DNA of 5,973 nucleotides from the NCBI GenBank assembly GCA_035543455.1, contig DATKKE010000047.1, forward strand, positions 1 to 5,973, in the 5' to 3' direction. Below, piece by piece: positions 1 through 5,002 of this stretch. A program made the position numbers and the translations under genes. The stretch comes from CAIKOD01 sp035543455 (lineage in GTDB: Archaea; Halobacteriota; Methanomicrobia; Methanomicrobiales; Methanospirillaceae). Position 1 is the stretch's first letter, and the number at the start of each line of letters is the position of its first letter. The notes under the pieces were generated by a model. The model worked only from the letters and a program-made list of their open reading frames with translations. It ran no database searches and was not told the origin of the DNA.

Positions 1-1
1 T

Positions 2-268
2 TTTGATGACCGGGATGAAAGCGTCGGTAAGAAGATCCGGGAATCGGGAATGGACTGGGTGCCGTTTGTTGTTGTCGTAGGGGATGCAGAAGTTGAAACC
101 GGTAAGCTGACGGTCACTATCCGGAAGGAATCACGAAAGGATAAGCCACACAAAATCAGCCTGACCGAACAGGACCTGATCACCATTGTCGGGCGGGAAT
201 GCGGAGATATGCCCTGGAGACCGTTGTATACACCAAGGCAACTCTCGAAAAAAGCCCGGTATATCTGA
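2..268 (+). CDS. thrS: Threonyl-tRNA synthetase, C-terminal anticodon-binding domain (5' truncated by window edge)
   Basis: ThrRS charges tRNA-Thr with threonine in the cytoplasm. Only the last 88 residues are visible, reading in frame from base 2 to the TGA at 266-268; the catalytic and editing domains lie outside the window. The visible part matches the class II anticodon-binding domain: an opening DDRDESVGKKI helix, the strand WVPFVVVVGDAEVETGKLTV (compare VPYMLVVGDKEVESGKVAV in bacterial ThrRS), and a C-terminus PWRPLYTPRQLSKKARYI, which I recognise as typical of archaeal ThrRS. The first ATG inside this frame (base 50) is an internal Met, not the start, because the family homology continues upstream of it. 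No neighbour shares its transcript downstream: a hairpin with a T-rich tail follows 26 bp after the stop. Identification is confident; the domain assignment rests on remembered family sequence. Confidence 0.93.
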   Translation, partial: FDDRDESVGKKIRESGMDWVPFVVVVGDAEVETGKLTVTIRKESRKDKPHKISLTEQDLITIVGRECGDMPWRPLYTPRQLSKKARYI

Positions 269-293
269 GATCACTCATTTTTTTTAAAATATT

Positions 294-320
294 ACACCAT
301 TATTGGTGTGTATTTTTATA
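294..320 (+). terminator. Hairpin plus T-rich tract after thrS
   Basis: ACACCA (294-299) and TGGTGT (304-309) form a 6-bp stem around a 4-nt loop, and the next ten bases are mostly T and A (TATTTTTATA). A further T8 run just upstream (278-285) would stop archaeal RNA polymerase on its own. The position directly behind the thrS stop codon fits a terminator. The stem is short and could instead be a regulator half-site pair. Confidence 0.45.
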
Positions 321-338
321 ACTCTTTATTTCGAGTCA

Positions 339-360
339 GGTTCAATTCCCGGCCGGGGCG
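339..360 (+). pseudogene. tRNA 3'-end fragment (probably tRNA-Asp), possible attachment-site remnant
   Basis: These 22 bases read as the 3' end of a tRNA: GG, the T-loop TTCAATT, the 3' T-stem strand CCCGG, the 3' acceptor strand CCGGGGC, and a discriminator base G. Discriminator G and this acceptor fit archaeal tRNA-Asp; tRNA-Asn also carries G73. The rest of the tRNA is absent: the bases before GG are TCA, which do not complete the 5' T-stem (CCGGG expected), and no matching GCCCCGG 5' acceptor or anticodon arm lies upstream. A lone 3' end beginning at the T-loop is the usual footprint of integrases that use tRNA genes as att sites. No integrase is in the window, so a decayed tRNA gene is the alternative. 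Confidence 0.6.
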
Positions 361-425
361 TTCCGACCTTTAATATTGATTCCGCACCTATTCTTTTCAA
401 GATTGCATTGTAAATCTACCATTTA

Positions 426-605
426 ATGGCTCCGGTAAATTTTATGATTTGTGAAATTGTATACAATTTTATGGTACAGAAATCGGATCACGCAATACAT
501 GAACATTTAAGATCAAACTTATTTTCATTCGGAAGAGAATATTTCGGGGAAGAGCAAAAAAATCTGATCAAATACCGGATCATCGAACATTTCAACTCAA
601 ACTAG
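426..605 (+). CDS. Doubtful small ORF, hypothetical 59-aa protein or gene remnant
   Basis: The open frame starts at ATG 426 (further in-frame ATGs at 444 and 471) and ends at TAG 603-605. From ATG 471 it would encode 44 residues beginning MVQKSDHAIHEHLRSN, a charged and amphipathic, helix-like sequence ending KNLIKYRIIEHFNSN. The residue mix from 471 onward looks more protein-like than random AT-rich frames, but no Shine-Dalgarno sequence precedes any of the three starts, and a 16-bp perfect palindrome lies inside the longer versions. I do not recognise the family. It may be a leaderless small gene, a tail fragment of a degraded gene, or chance. Confidence 0.25.
   Translation: MAPVNFMICEIVYNFMVQKSDHAIHEHLRSNLFSFGREYFGEEQKNLIKYRIIEHFNSN
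454..469. promoter_or_regulatory. Perfect 16-bp palindrome AAATTGTATACAATTT
   Basis: The sequence equals its own reverse complement over all 16 bases. The core TTGTATACAA has the shape of operators bound by dimeric winged-helix or GntR/TetR-type regulators. It ends one base before the in-frame ATG at 471, so it could control or block a leaderless small gene there. AT-rich DNA yields such palindromes by chance more easily than balanced DNA, and no regulator gene is nearby. Confidence 0.35.
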
Positions 606-644
606 GAATTTCCTGTTATAATACGTGTTATCTCTAATCTTATG

Positions 645-692
645 AACGCCCTGATGGCAAAGAGAATATGAGATTTCCGGAGCTTTGGCGTT
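645..692 (+). other. Weak composite stem in the spacer
   Basis: AACGCC (645-650) pairs with GGCGTT (687-692), and AAAG (659-662) pairs with CTTT (683-686). This makes a 6+4 bp stem with an 8-nt bulge and a 20-nt loop. It could be part of an RNA or the trace of an old element. On its own it is only slightly better than chance. Confidence 0.2.
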
Positions 693-756
693 TCGTGCCT
701 GGCATCGTTCAATCCCACAGAATTGCTTATTCCTCTATGATATTGTTCAATTTTAG

Positions 757-801
757 TTGATCTGGATGCTAGATCGGATCGGGTATAGTCATCCAGATCA
801 A
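757..801. repeat. 12-bp perfect inverted repeat with 21-nt centre
   Basis: TTGATCTGGATG (757-768) and CATCCAGATCAA (790-801) are exact reverse complements separated by 21 nt. It sits about 135 bp upstream of the PEGA-protein start and just upstream of the TATA-like boxes, so it may be an operator for two dimers, a transcribed hairpin, or the termini of a small element. No T-run follows on either strand, which argues against a terminator. Confidence 0.5.
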
Positions 802-870
802 GAACATCAGTCGCCCAGAATTCCTATAAAAGGGCAGATCTTTTACAATTCCCAAATATATTATTCAAAA

Positions 871-930
871 TGTATATAGCACTTAAAAACATACTGCCAA
901 AGGCCTACCTTAAAACGCTATAGGGGTTGA
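871..930 (+). promoter_or_regulatory. Candidate archaeal promoter and ribosome binding site for the PEGA-protein gene
   Basis: A TATA-like TGTATATAG (871-879) lies about 60 bp before ATG 935. Transcription would start near 900 and give a leader of roughly 35 nt. A G-rich stretch AGGGGTTGA (922-930) is a plausible Shine-Dalgarno variant 4 nt before the ATG. A second, textbook-looking TATAAAAG at 825-832 could drive an alternative start with a longer leader. Confidence 0.4.
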
Positions 931-934
931 CGAA

Positions 935-2419
935 ATGAAAATAAATCAAATCATCCTGTTGTTAGTTTTACTTATCTTTGGATTGTTGATACTACCGACT
1001 GTATCAGCTACTGATTATCAGCCGGTGCCATTACAACCTGCTTACAATGAATGGGGTTGGACTACCATTCCACCGACTCCCACATCTTGGGGGGTTTCTA
1101 CACCTAGAGTTCCGACTTGGGCTGGTAAGGGGACCCTGTATGTTGCATCATACCCAACGAATGCAACTATCCTGATCAACGGTACCAACTATGGCACGAC
1201 CAACAAATCTGTGAACAATGTTCCGGCAGGTATCCAGAACCTGACCCTTACTAAAGAAGGGTACCAGCCTTATACAACGATAGTCTGTGTTCCAGGAGGA
1301 GGTTTGAAGGTCCTTGCCCCAATTACACTCTCTCGATCAGGAGGTTCTCCGGTTTTGCCAGGTATGGCCTGGCCAACGGGATACGGGAAGTTTGAATCGA
1401 AGAACAATGCCAGGGGGATCTACTACAACGACCAACTCTACGTCTGGTCCATCTATTGGACTTCTGATACATTCGTACAGACATTCCACCCTAAGCTGCT
1501 TTACCGTATCGAGTATCGAACATTCAAAGATGGCCAGCTGTCAGGCTCTTCTTACCTGTGGGACGGTAAATCCGAAGCCGAACCCACGCCGGTGATCGTC
1601 CAATACCCCAATAACGGACCGAAAAAGATGTTCGTGTTCGTTACAGGAAGGGATGGAAATATTTACTTCACAAGGTTGAACGGCACTGTCTGGGAAGATG
1701 GAGACTGGCTAAAAATCGCGGATTCTGCCACGGGTCAGTACATTACAACGAAGGAGAAAAGCTGGGAGGTGGCACCAGTATATGATCCGGATAACCACCG
1801 CCTTTATCTCTACTATGCCAAAAATTACAATGATTACCTCTACGTAGTGTACAGTGATGATTATGGAAACACCTGGCATAATCCGGGAAAAGTGGTCAAT
1901 TCGCCCATAGTGAAGTCCCCGCCAGGTGCTGTGTTGTACCACGACCCGTCCAATAACGTGGTACTTCTGGCGGTAAAAGACTCTGATCAAAAGATCAGGA
2001 TCTGCCACATGGGTCTGAATTTTGTGGAAAGCTCGGAAGTCCTGCCGACACCCACCTCTGACAATATAAACGGGTATGGGCGGCCTTTCCTCACGGACGT
2101 GGGCAATGGCTACATCGCTCTGATGTATGCGGCAGAACATGGAGACCAGGCCTACTGTCCAGATTGGTATGTCCCACATATTTCCCTGTTCGACAAAGCG
2201 ACCGGCCAATGGGGAGAAGCCTACCAGGCAGCCACGTTACCGGATCTCGGGGTCGCTCAGGGGGAGTACGAGTTCCACTGGCAGCCCAACGGTGCGATGG
2301 ACCCCACATCGGACACGTTTTATCTCTTCTATGGGTTTGAACTGTGTGCTCTGTATACCGACACTAGCAATAATGGTCCATGGTGGATGTTTGTCCCTAT
2401 AAAGACCCCGGGAACCTGA
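935..2419 (+). CDS. Secreted PEGA-domain protein with sialidase-like beta-propeller
   Basis: The 494-residue protein has a classic Sec signal peptide: MKINQ, a hydrophobic run at about residues 6-20, and probable cleavage after VSA (residue 25). A Pro/Trp-rich linker (about 26-63) leads to one PEGA domain (about 66-133) with the family pattern: GTLYVASYPTNATILINGT, then Gly-Thr at 87-88, VPAGIQNLTL and EGYQPY. The remainder (about 140-490) has blade-like units such as APVYDPDNHRLYLYY, GAVLYHDPSNNVVLLAV and GAMDPTSDTFYLFYGF. It also has one perfect Asp-box, SDDYGNTW (residues 307-314), a turn motif of sialidase-type beta-propellers. PEGA domains are usually surface or cell-wall associated; an outer-surface binding or glycan-related role is inference. 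There is no C-terminal membrane anchor, so it is probably released or held non-covalently. I saw no sialidase arginine-triad arrangement, so enzyme activity is not claimed. It appears monocistronic. Confidence 0.85.
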   Translation: MKINQIILLLVLLIFGLLILPTVSATDYQPVPLQPAYNEWGWTTIPPTPTSWGVSTPRVPTWAGKGTLYVASYPTNATILINGTNYGTTNKSVNNVPAGIQNLTLTKEGYQPYTTIVCVPGGGLKVLAPITLSRSGGSPVLPGMAWPTGYGKFESKNNARGIYYNDQLYVWSIYWTSDTFVQTFHPKLLYRIEYRTFKDGQLSGSSYLWDGKSEAEPTPVIVQYPNNGPKKMFVFVTGRDGNIYFTRLNGTVWEDGDWLKIADSATGQYITTKEKSWEVAPVYDPDNHRLYLYYAKNYNDYLYVVYSDDYGNTWHNPGKVVNSPIVKSPPGAVLYHDPSNNVVLLAVKDSDQKIRICHMGLNFVESSEVLPTPTSDNINGYGRPFLTDVGNGYIALMYAAEHGDQAYCPDWYVPHISLFDKATGQWGEAYQAATLPDLGVAQGEYEFHWQPNGAMDPTSDTFYLFYGFELCALYTDTSNNGPWWMFVPIKTPGT

Positions 2420-2424
2420 TACAA

Positions 2425-2444
2425 TAAAAGGACCATCTTTTTTA
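2425..2444 (+). terminator. T-run with short hairpin after the PEGA-protein gene
   Basis: AAAAG (2426-2430) and CTTTT (2437-2441) make a short stem around GACCAT, and a T6 run (2438-2443) follows six codons after the stop. In archaea an oligo-T run alone is enough to terminate. The location fits well although the stem is weak. Confidence 0.5.
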
Positions 2445-2731
2445 GCATATTTTCAGGGGGTCTGGAATAATCCTTTGTTCTCTCACAGTAAAAGTCTAAT
2501 TGACAGCATGAAATGGCAGCAAAATAATTCCAAATTTTTTTTGTTCGACCTCCGTCTGTATAGGGTGACAATGTTCACGTTTATCATTGGGAAAATTTCA
2601 GATACTTATGATTTAGGTCTATTATAATTTTTCCTTTGCTCTAATTAGTGCAATCAATAAAAGAAGAAGGTTTAATGGTACAACCCGTTTTGAATTAAGA
2701 TTTCTACAGAGCAATTATTTTCTAATTTTAA

Positions 2732-2861
2732 GGCAGTTCCGAGGTTCCTTCAGGTGGCTGCCCCAACTCTCTTCCCATCTCGTCGTGCACTGCGCCTGCC
2801 AAGTTCCCCGGCAATGAGCAACAGAATCATCAACTATTTTGTTGCTCAAAAAAAGAGTTGG
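2732..2861 (+). ncRNA. Candidate structured RNA with nested stems (strand uncertain)
   Basis: Several stems fit together without clashing. GGCAG (2732-2736) pairs with CTGCC (2758-2762). CCAACTCT (2763-2770) pairs with AGAGTTGG (2854-2861) and encloses the rest. TGCC (2797-2800) pairs with GGCA (2810-2813). A 13-bp hairpin with one G-U pair joins 2815-2827 to 2836-2848 around an 8-nt loop. Together they make a 5' hairpin followed by a closed multi-branch domain. The plus strand is favoured by the G-U pair, a T5 run at 2871-2875 and an AT-rich TATTATAATTT upstream (2620-2630), all weak arguments. I do not recognise a known RNA family. Chance folding of a GC-rich block, or an insertion-sequence end, are alternatives. 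Confidence 0.35.
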
Positions 2862-2884
2862 TAAATATAATTTTTGATTTTGGT

Positions 2885-2898
2885 CACAGTGAACTGTG
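2885..2898. repeat. Short dyad CACAGT-GA-ACTGTG
   Basis: The two 6-bp arms are exact reverse complements around GA. It lies 24 bp beyond the candidate RNA domain in AT-rich DNA and could be a protein-binding dyad. It is short enough to be chance. Confidence 0.2.
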
Positions 2899-3073
2899 TA
2901 TTATTTAAAAAAATTTCTAACACTTGTCATAAAATATAATTCATTAAAAAATGGATTTCGGGATATAAAAATCGCAGCCGGATTTACTTTATTTTTCGCT
3001 TTGTTGAAACCCAGCCTTCGAAGTTTTCCCGTCACTTACAAAATGTTACCTTAATCCTTATGATTTTGATTGA

Positions 3074-3255
3074 TTTACCATATGACACTCCCGGGGCTCC
3101 GCTCCACCGCTGGAGCACCCCGATCGTGATAGGGTTGTGCCGGAAAACGATGATTTTTTCAGTTCACGATTAACCCTGCCCAAGGGTTATCCTGATGGGG
3201 GTGAAGGGAGTGAAACCCCATCCTGTCGGGATTTTTTTGGGGAGATTTTACCATA
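3074..3255. repeat. Structured GC-rich block flanked by 9-bp direct repeats (MITE-like element or RNA gene with T7 stop)
   Basis: TTTACCATA occurs at 3074-3082 and again at 3247-3255 and encloses a 164-bp block. Inside it are several perfect arms. CGGGG/CCCCG (3092-3096 with 3118-3122) closes over GCTCCA/TGGAGC (3101-3106 with 3111-3116). ATCGTGA/TCACGAT pairs 3123-3129 with 3164-3170. TAACCCT/AGGGTTA pairs 3171-3177 with 3183-3189. GATGGGG/CCCCATC pairs 3194-3200 with 3216-3222. A T7 run (3232-3238) follows the last hairpin and would end a plus-strand transcript. The flanking repeats look like a target-site duplication, but the ends show only weak inverted similarity (CTCCC at 3089-3093 against GGGGAG at 3239-3244). 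It could be a small non-autonomous element, a structured RNA, or both. Confidence 0.4.
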
Positions 3256-3276
3256 CAAGGAATTCAACAGAGCGTG

Positions 3277-3297
3277 CTATGAGCCATTGGCTCATAG
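3277..3297. repeat. Perfect hairpin CTATGAGCC-ATT-GGCTCATAG
   Basis: Two exact 9-bp arms surround a 3-nt centre and give a near-perfect 21-bp palindrome. No T-run follows on either strand, so a terminator is unlikely. A dimer-binding operator or a small repeat unit is more plausible. An ATG follows immediately at 3298, but the frame it opens is not believed to be a gene. Confidence 0.5.
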
Positions 3298-3418
3298 ATG
3301 GGCATGAAAAAGAAAGGGTTATTGACTTCCGGTCTGACTTTTTCATACCAGCCGAACTATCGTAATTTTTATTTAAGGATCTGGAACCTTATGGAACCAA
3401 AAGAAACATTTTCAGCTT

Positions 3419-3472
3419 ACCGGGAAACCGGTTGTCGTTTTGAGTATGGAAAAGGCCCTGGACAGGGCCTTT
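3419..3472 (-). terminator. Strong hairpin terminator of the minus-strand secreted-protein gene
   Basis: AAAGGCCCTG (3451-3460) and CAGGGCCTTT (3463-3472) are exact 10-bp arms around two bases. Read on the minus strand, the stem lies about 40 nt past the stop at 3511 and is followed by TTTTCC. A second hairpin, ACCGG/CCGGT with a 4-nt loop (3419-3432), lies farther along. The symmetry allows termination from both sides. Confidence 0.65.
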
Positions 3473-3510
3473 GTTTGAAGTACAGTGTGGATGACCTTTC
3501 CGTAATGGTT

Positions 3511-3840
3511 TTACGAGGTCGTTCCCTCATAATGGAATGAGTATTCGAAGCTGGTGATCAGACCCTCAGCCGATACGGTCTCATGATACTCGATCTGAGA
3601 TGATGGTGACCTGCTGCTGACCGATCCAAATGCGTACACCGATCCGATCATGGGATATGATCCCGGTGCAAACGACTGCCAGACCGGGGACGCCTGTTGT
3701 AAGGTTCCCCCCGCGGGCCCGGATACCTGGTACGACAATGATCCGGGGCCATCGGCAGAAACTGCAGGTGCTACAATCAGACCAAACATGAGCACTGCCA
3801 TAAAGAGGGCGGTACAGCCCGGTACTGAGCGATTCTTCAT
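3511..3840 (-). CDS. Small secreted protein of unknown function
   Basis: The product has 109 residues. Residues 1-29 are a clear Sec signal peptide: the basic start MKNR, a hydrophobic core at about 11-25, and the cleavage site VSA before DGPGS. The mature part is about 80 residues, rich in Ser, Gly and Tyr, without cysteine and without a membrane anchor, with strand-like alternation near the end (SFEYSFHYEG). I do not recognise a named family; the style resembles short secreted hypothetical proteins of methanogens. The start is set by a strong AAGGAGA ribosome site (3848-3854 on the complement) 7 nt before the ATG, and a 10-bp hairpin terminator follows, so it looks like a complete single-gene unit. 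A perfect 9-bp-arm dyad lies about 40 bp upstream and may regulate it. Possibly a shortened relative of longer secreted proteins; this cannot be judged here. Confidence 0.75.
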   Translation of the reverse strand: MKNRSVPGCTALFMAVLMFGLIVAPAVSADGPGSLSYQVSGPAGGTLQQASPVWQSFAPGSYPMIGSVYAFGSVSSRSPSSQIEYHETVSAEGLITSFEYSFHYEGTTS

Positions 3841-3881
3841 TGATGGTTCTCCTTGTATATTCCGACTAAAAATGCCTCTCC

Positions 3882-3904
3882 CTGCATAACGGCATGTTAT
3901 GCAG
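3882..3904. promoter_or_regulatory. Operator-like dyad CTGCATAAC-GGCAT-GTTATGCAG
   Basis: Two exact 9-bp arms surround a 5-nt centre, upstream of the minus-strand secreted-protein gene (42 bp before its ATG) and about 100 bp before the proline dehydrogenase start. The 14-bp centre-to-centre spacing is in the range for a dimeric regulator. No T-run adjoins it, so a terminator is unlikely. It may control either or both of the two divergent genes. Confidence 0.5.
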
Positions 3905-3991
3905 AAGCAGCGTTCGGGGCAACGTAATGACCAATACCCGTTCCTCCGGTGAGCGTCACCACGTTACAGCACATCCTATGCCTCCCGTCCT

Positions 3992-3999
3992 ATTAAAAA
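3992..3999 (+). promoter_or_regulatory. TATA-like box before the proline dehydrogenase gene
   Basis: The stretch around ATTAAAAA is the only TATA-like sequence close to this gene. A normal archaeal spacing of about 25 bp would place the transcript start near 4020, which is after the ATG at 4007. If so, translation begins at the in-frame ATG 4067 instead. Confidence 0.35.
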
Positions 4000-4006
4000 T
4001 GGTCTG

Positions 4007-4876
4007 ATGCCCCCGGTTAAATGGAGCAAATCTTTTGTTCAATACAACCCTGATATTGATACGATCATGGCAGATGTTCCGACCAGGTGGACATTACCCG
4101 ACCTGCCAGCGTCGGTCCGGTGGTGTAAATTGCGCAATGCCGAGGGGATCCGGTGTATCATTGCAGCACTTGGCGAACATGCAGCCGACAGGCAGTCTGC
4201 ATTCAGGGGGGTTAAGGGATCGGTCGACATCATCAGGGCAGTCGAAGCTTCACAACTTAACGCTTCAGTTGCCATCAAGCTCAGCGCGATAGGGGCTCTC
4301 TTCGATCCTCAGCACTGCAGGGAGAATACCCTTGCGATTTTTCGCGAGGCAGGAAAAAGGCATGTATCCCCCGAGATCGATATGGAAGGGAAAGGGCTTG
4401 CAGACCTCACCATCGGTACGGCATCTGCCTGTGCTCACGAGGGGTATTCCCTGACTCTCGCACTCCAGGCGTATCTTGACAGGACGGTAAAAGACCTCGA
4501 TAATGTTACATCCCAGGGGATCGGCGTAAGACTGGTAAAAGGGGCATACCACGGCGATACCGAAGATTTCATGGAGATCCGGGGGAGGTTCCGGTCTCTC
4601 CTGTCAAAAGGACTTACATCGGGCGGCAGGATATCGGTTGCCACGCATGACCTCTCGATTCTTGACTGGATCAGGCATGAACTTTCCGACGAAAAATCCC
4701 GGCTTGAGCTCGGATTTCTCATGGGGTTTGCAGAAAGGACAAAAAAAGATCTCGTCAGTGAAGGATGGGCAGTTTCTGAATACGTTCCATATGGTGCAGA
4801 AGCAGGCGCATATATTGCCAGGAGAGAATATTACCTCCGGCATCTTGAATCCCTTGGCATGTCACCGGCCCCGTAA
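4007..4876 (+). CDS. Proline dehydrogenase family flavoenzyme
   Basis: The family oxidises L-proline to pyrroline-5-carboxylate using bound FAD, the first step of proline breakdown. Numbered from ATG 4007 (289 residues), the PRODH barrel motifs appear in order: LGEHA (55-59), VAIKLSAIG with Lys91, IDMEG with Asp125, LALQAYLDRT with Gln154, VRLVKGAY with Arg175, SVATHD, LELGFLMG, EYVPYG with Tyr259, and the Arg272-Arg273 pair that binds the proline carboxylate. Each corresponds to a known active-site or flavin-site residue of the Thermus enzyme, so the protein is probably active. Its length fits a monofunctional PRODH, not a PutA fusion. The start is uncertain: neither ATG 4007 nor in-frame ATG 4067 (Met21) has a good ribosome site, and homology only begins near RWTLPD (27-32), so Met21 is quite possible. 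No P5C dehydrogenase is adjacent. A relative acting on another amine cannot be excluded. Confidence 0.88.
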   Translation: MPPVKWSKSFVQYNPDIDTIMADVPTRWTLPDLPASVRWCKLRNAEGIRCIIAALGEHAADRQSAFRGVKGSVDIIRAVEASQLNASVAIKLSAIGALFDPQHCRENTLAIFREAGKRHVSPEIDMEGKGLADLTIGTASACAHEGYSLTLALQAYLDRTVKDLDNVTSQGIGVRLVKGAYHGDTEDFMEIRGRFRSLLSKGLTSGGRISVATHDLSILDWIRHELSDEKSRLELGFLMGFAERTKKDLVSEGWAVSEYVPYGAEAGAYIARREYYLRHLESLGMSPAP

Positions 4877-4962
4877 GGGGGGCTGTCGGCTTCGGTAATT
4901 CTCGCGGTAACCTGGTATTCCCGGGTCGACCCGGCTGCCGTGATCGGGAGCTGGTCTCTACA

Positions 4963-4989
4963 CTGCCCCCAGTCCAGGCAGGAATTTTT
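4963..4989 (+). terminator. Hairpin and T5 run after proline dehydrogenase
   Basis: CTGCC (4963-4967) and GGCAG (4977-4981) form a 5-bp stem around a 9-nt loop, followed by GAATTTTT. It lies between the convergent proline dehydrogenase and tautomerase genes and would prevent plus-strand read-through into the latter. The stem is modest. Confidence 0.4.
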
Positions 4990-5002
4990 CAGTAACGGGA
5001 TT

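Larger units (their letters stand above)
361..934. other. Long spacer between the tRNA remnant and the PEGA-protein gene
   Basis: About 570 bp without a convincing gene. Base composition is AT-rich and irregular compared with the flanking genes. It contains a doubtful 59-codon ORF (426-605), a perfect 16-bp palindrome (454-469), a weak composite stem (645-692), a 12-bp inverted repeat (757-801), and TATA-like boxes near 825 and 872 serving the gene at 935. Frames were scanned for other coding potential and nothing longer than short random frames was seen. It may be the decayed remains of an inserted element, in view of the tRNA fragment at its left end. Confidence 0.5.
2445..3297. other. Gene-free spacer with two structured GC-rich islands
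   Basis: No frame of convincing length is present. Most of the spacer is AT-rich (for example 2600-2730 and 2862-3070). Two sharply GC-rich islands rich in inverted repeats stand out and are listed separately (2732-2861 and 3083-3246). A frame open across the first island starts right after a TAA (2729-2731) with no start codon or ribosome site, so the island is not a gene. GC-rich islands with nested complementarity inside AT-rich spacers are the usual look of structured RNA genes or small mobile repeats. Confidence 0.6.

Noticed and set aside
701..718. GTTCAATCCCAC as another tRNA T-arm
   Set aside because: No 5' T-stem strand complements CCAC and no acceptor strand follows.
1709..2209. 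166-codon minus-strand frame inside the PEGA-protein gene
   Set aside because: It lies wholly opposite the coding frame of a protein with signal peptide and recognisable domains; its translation is an antisense artefact without family features.
2329..2571. 80-codon minus-strand frame over the PEGA-protein 3' end
   Set aside because: Half of it is antisense to the PEGA protein, and the rest crosses the terminator; no ribosome site or domain is visible.
3298..3540. Plus-strand 80-codon frame beginning MGMKKK
   Set aside because: It runs through the 10-bp hairpin terminator and a second hairpin, overlaps the 3' end of the better-supported minus-strand gene, has no ribosome site (its upstream is a perfect hairpin), and shows no recognisable domain.
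4921..4934. Perfect palindrome CCGGGTCGACCCGG after proline dehydrogenase
   Set aside because: Real 14-bp palindrome, but in GC-rich DNA between convergent genes without a T-run and away from any promoter; no role can be supported.
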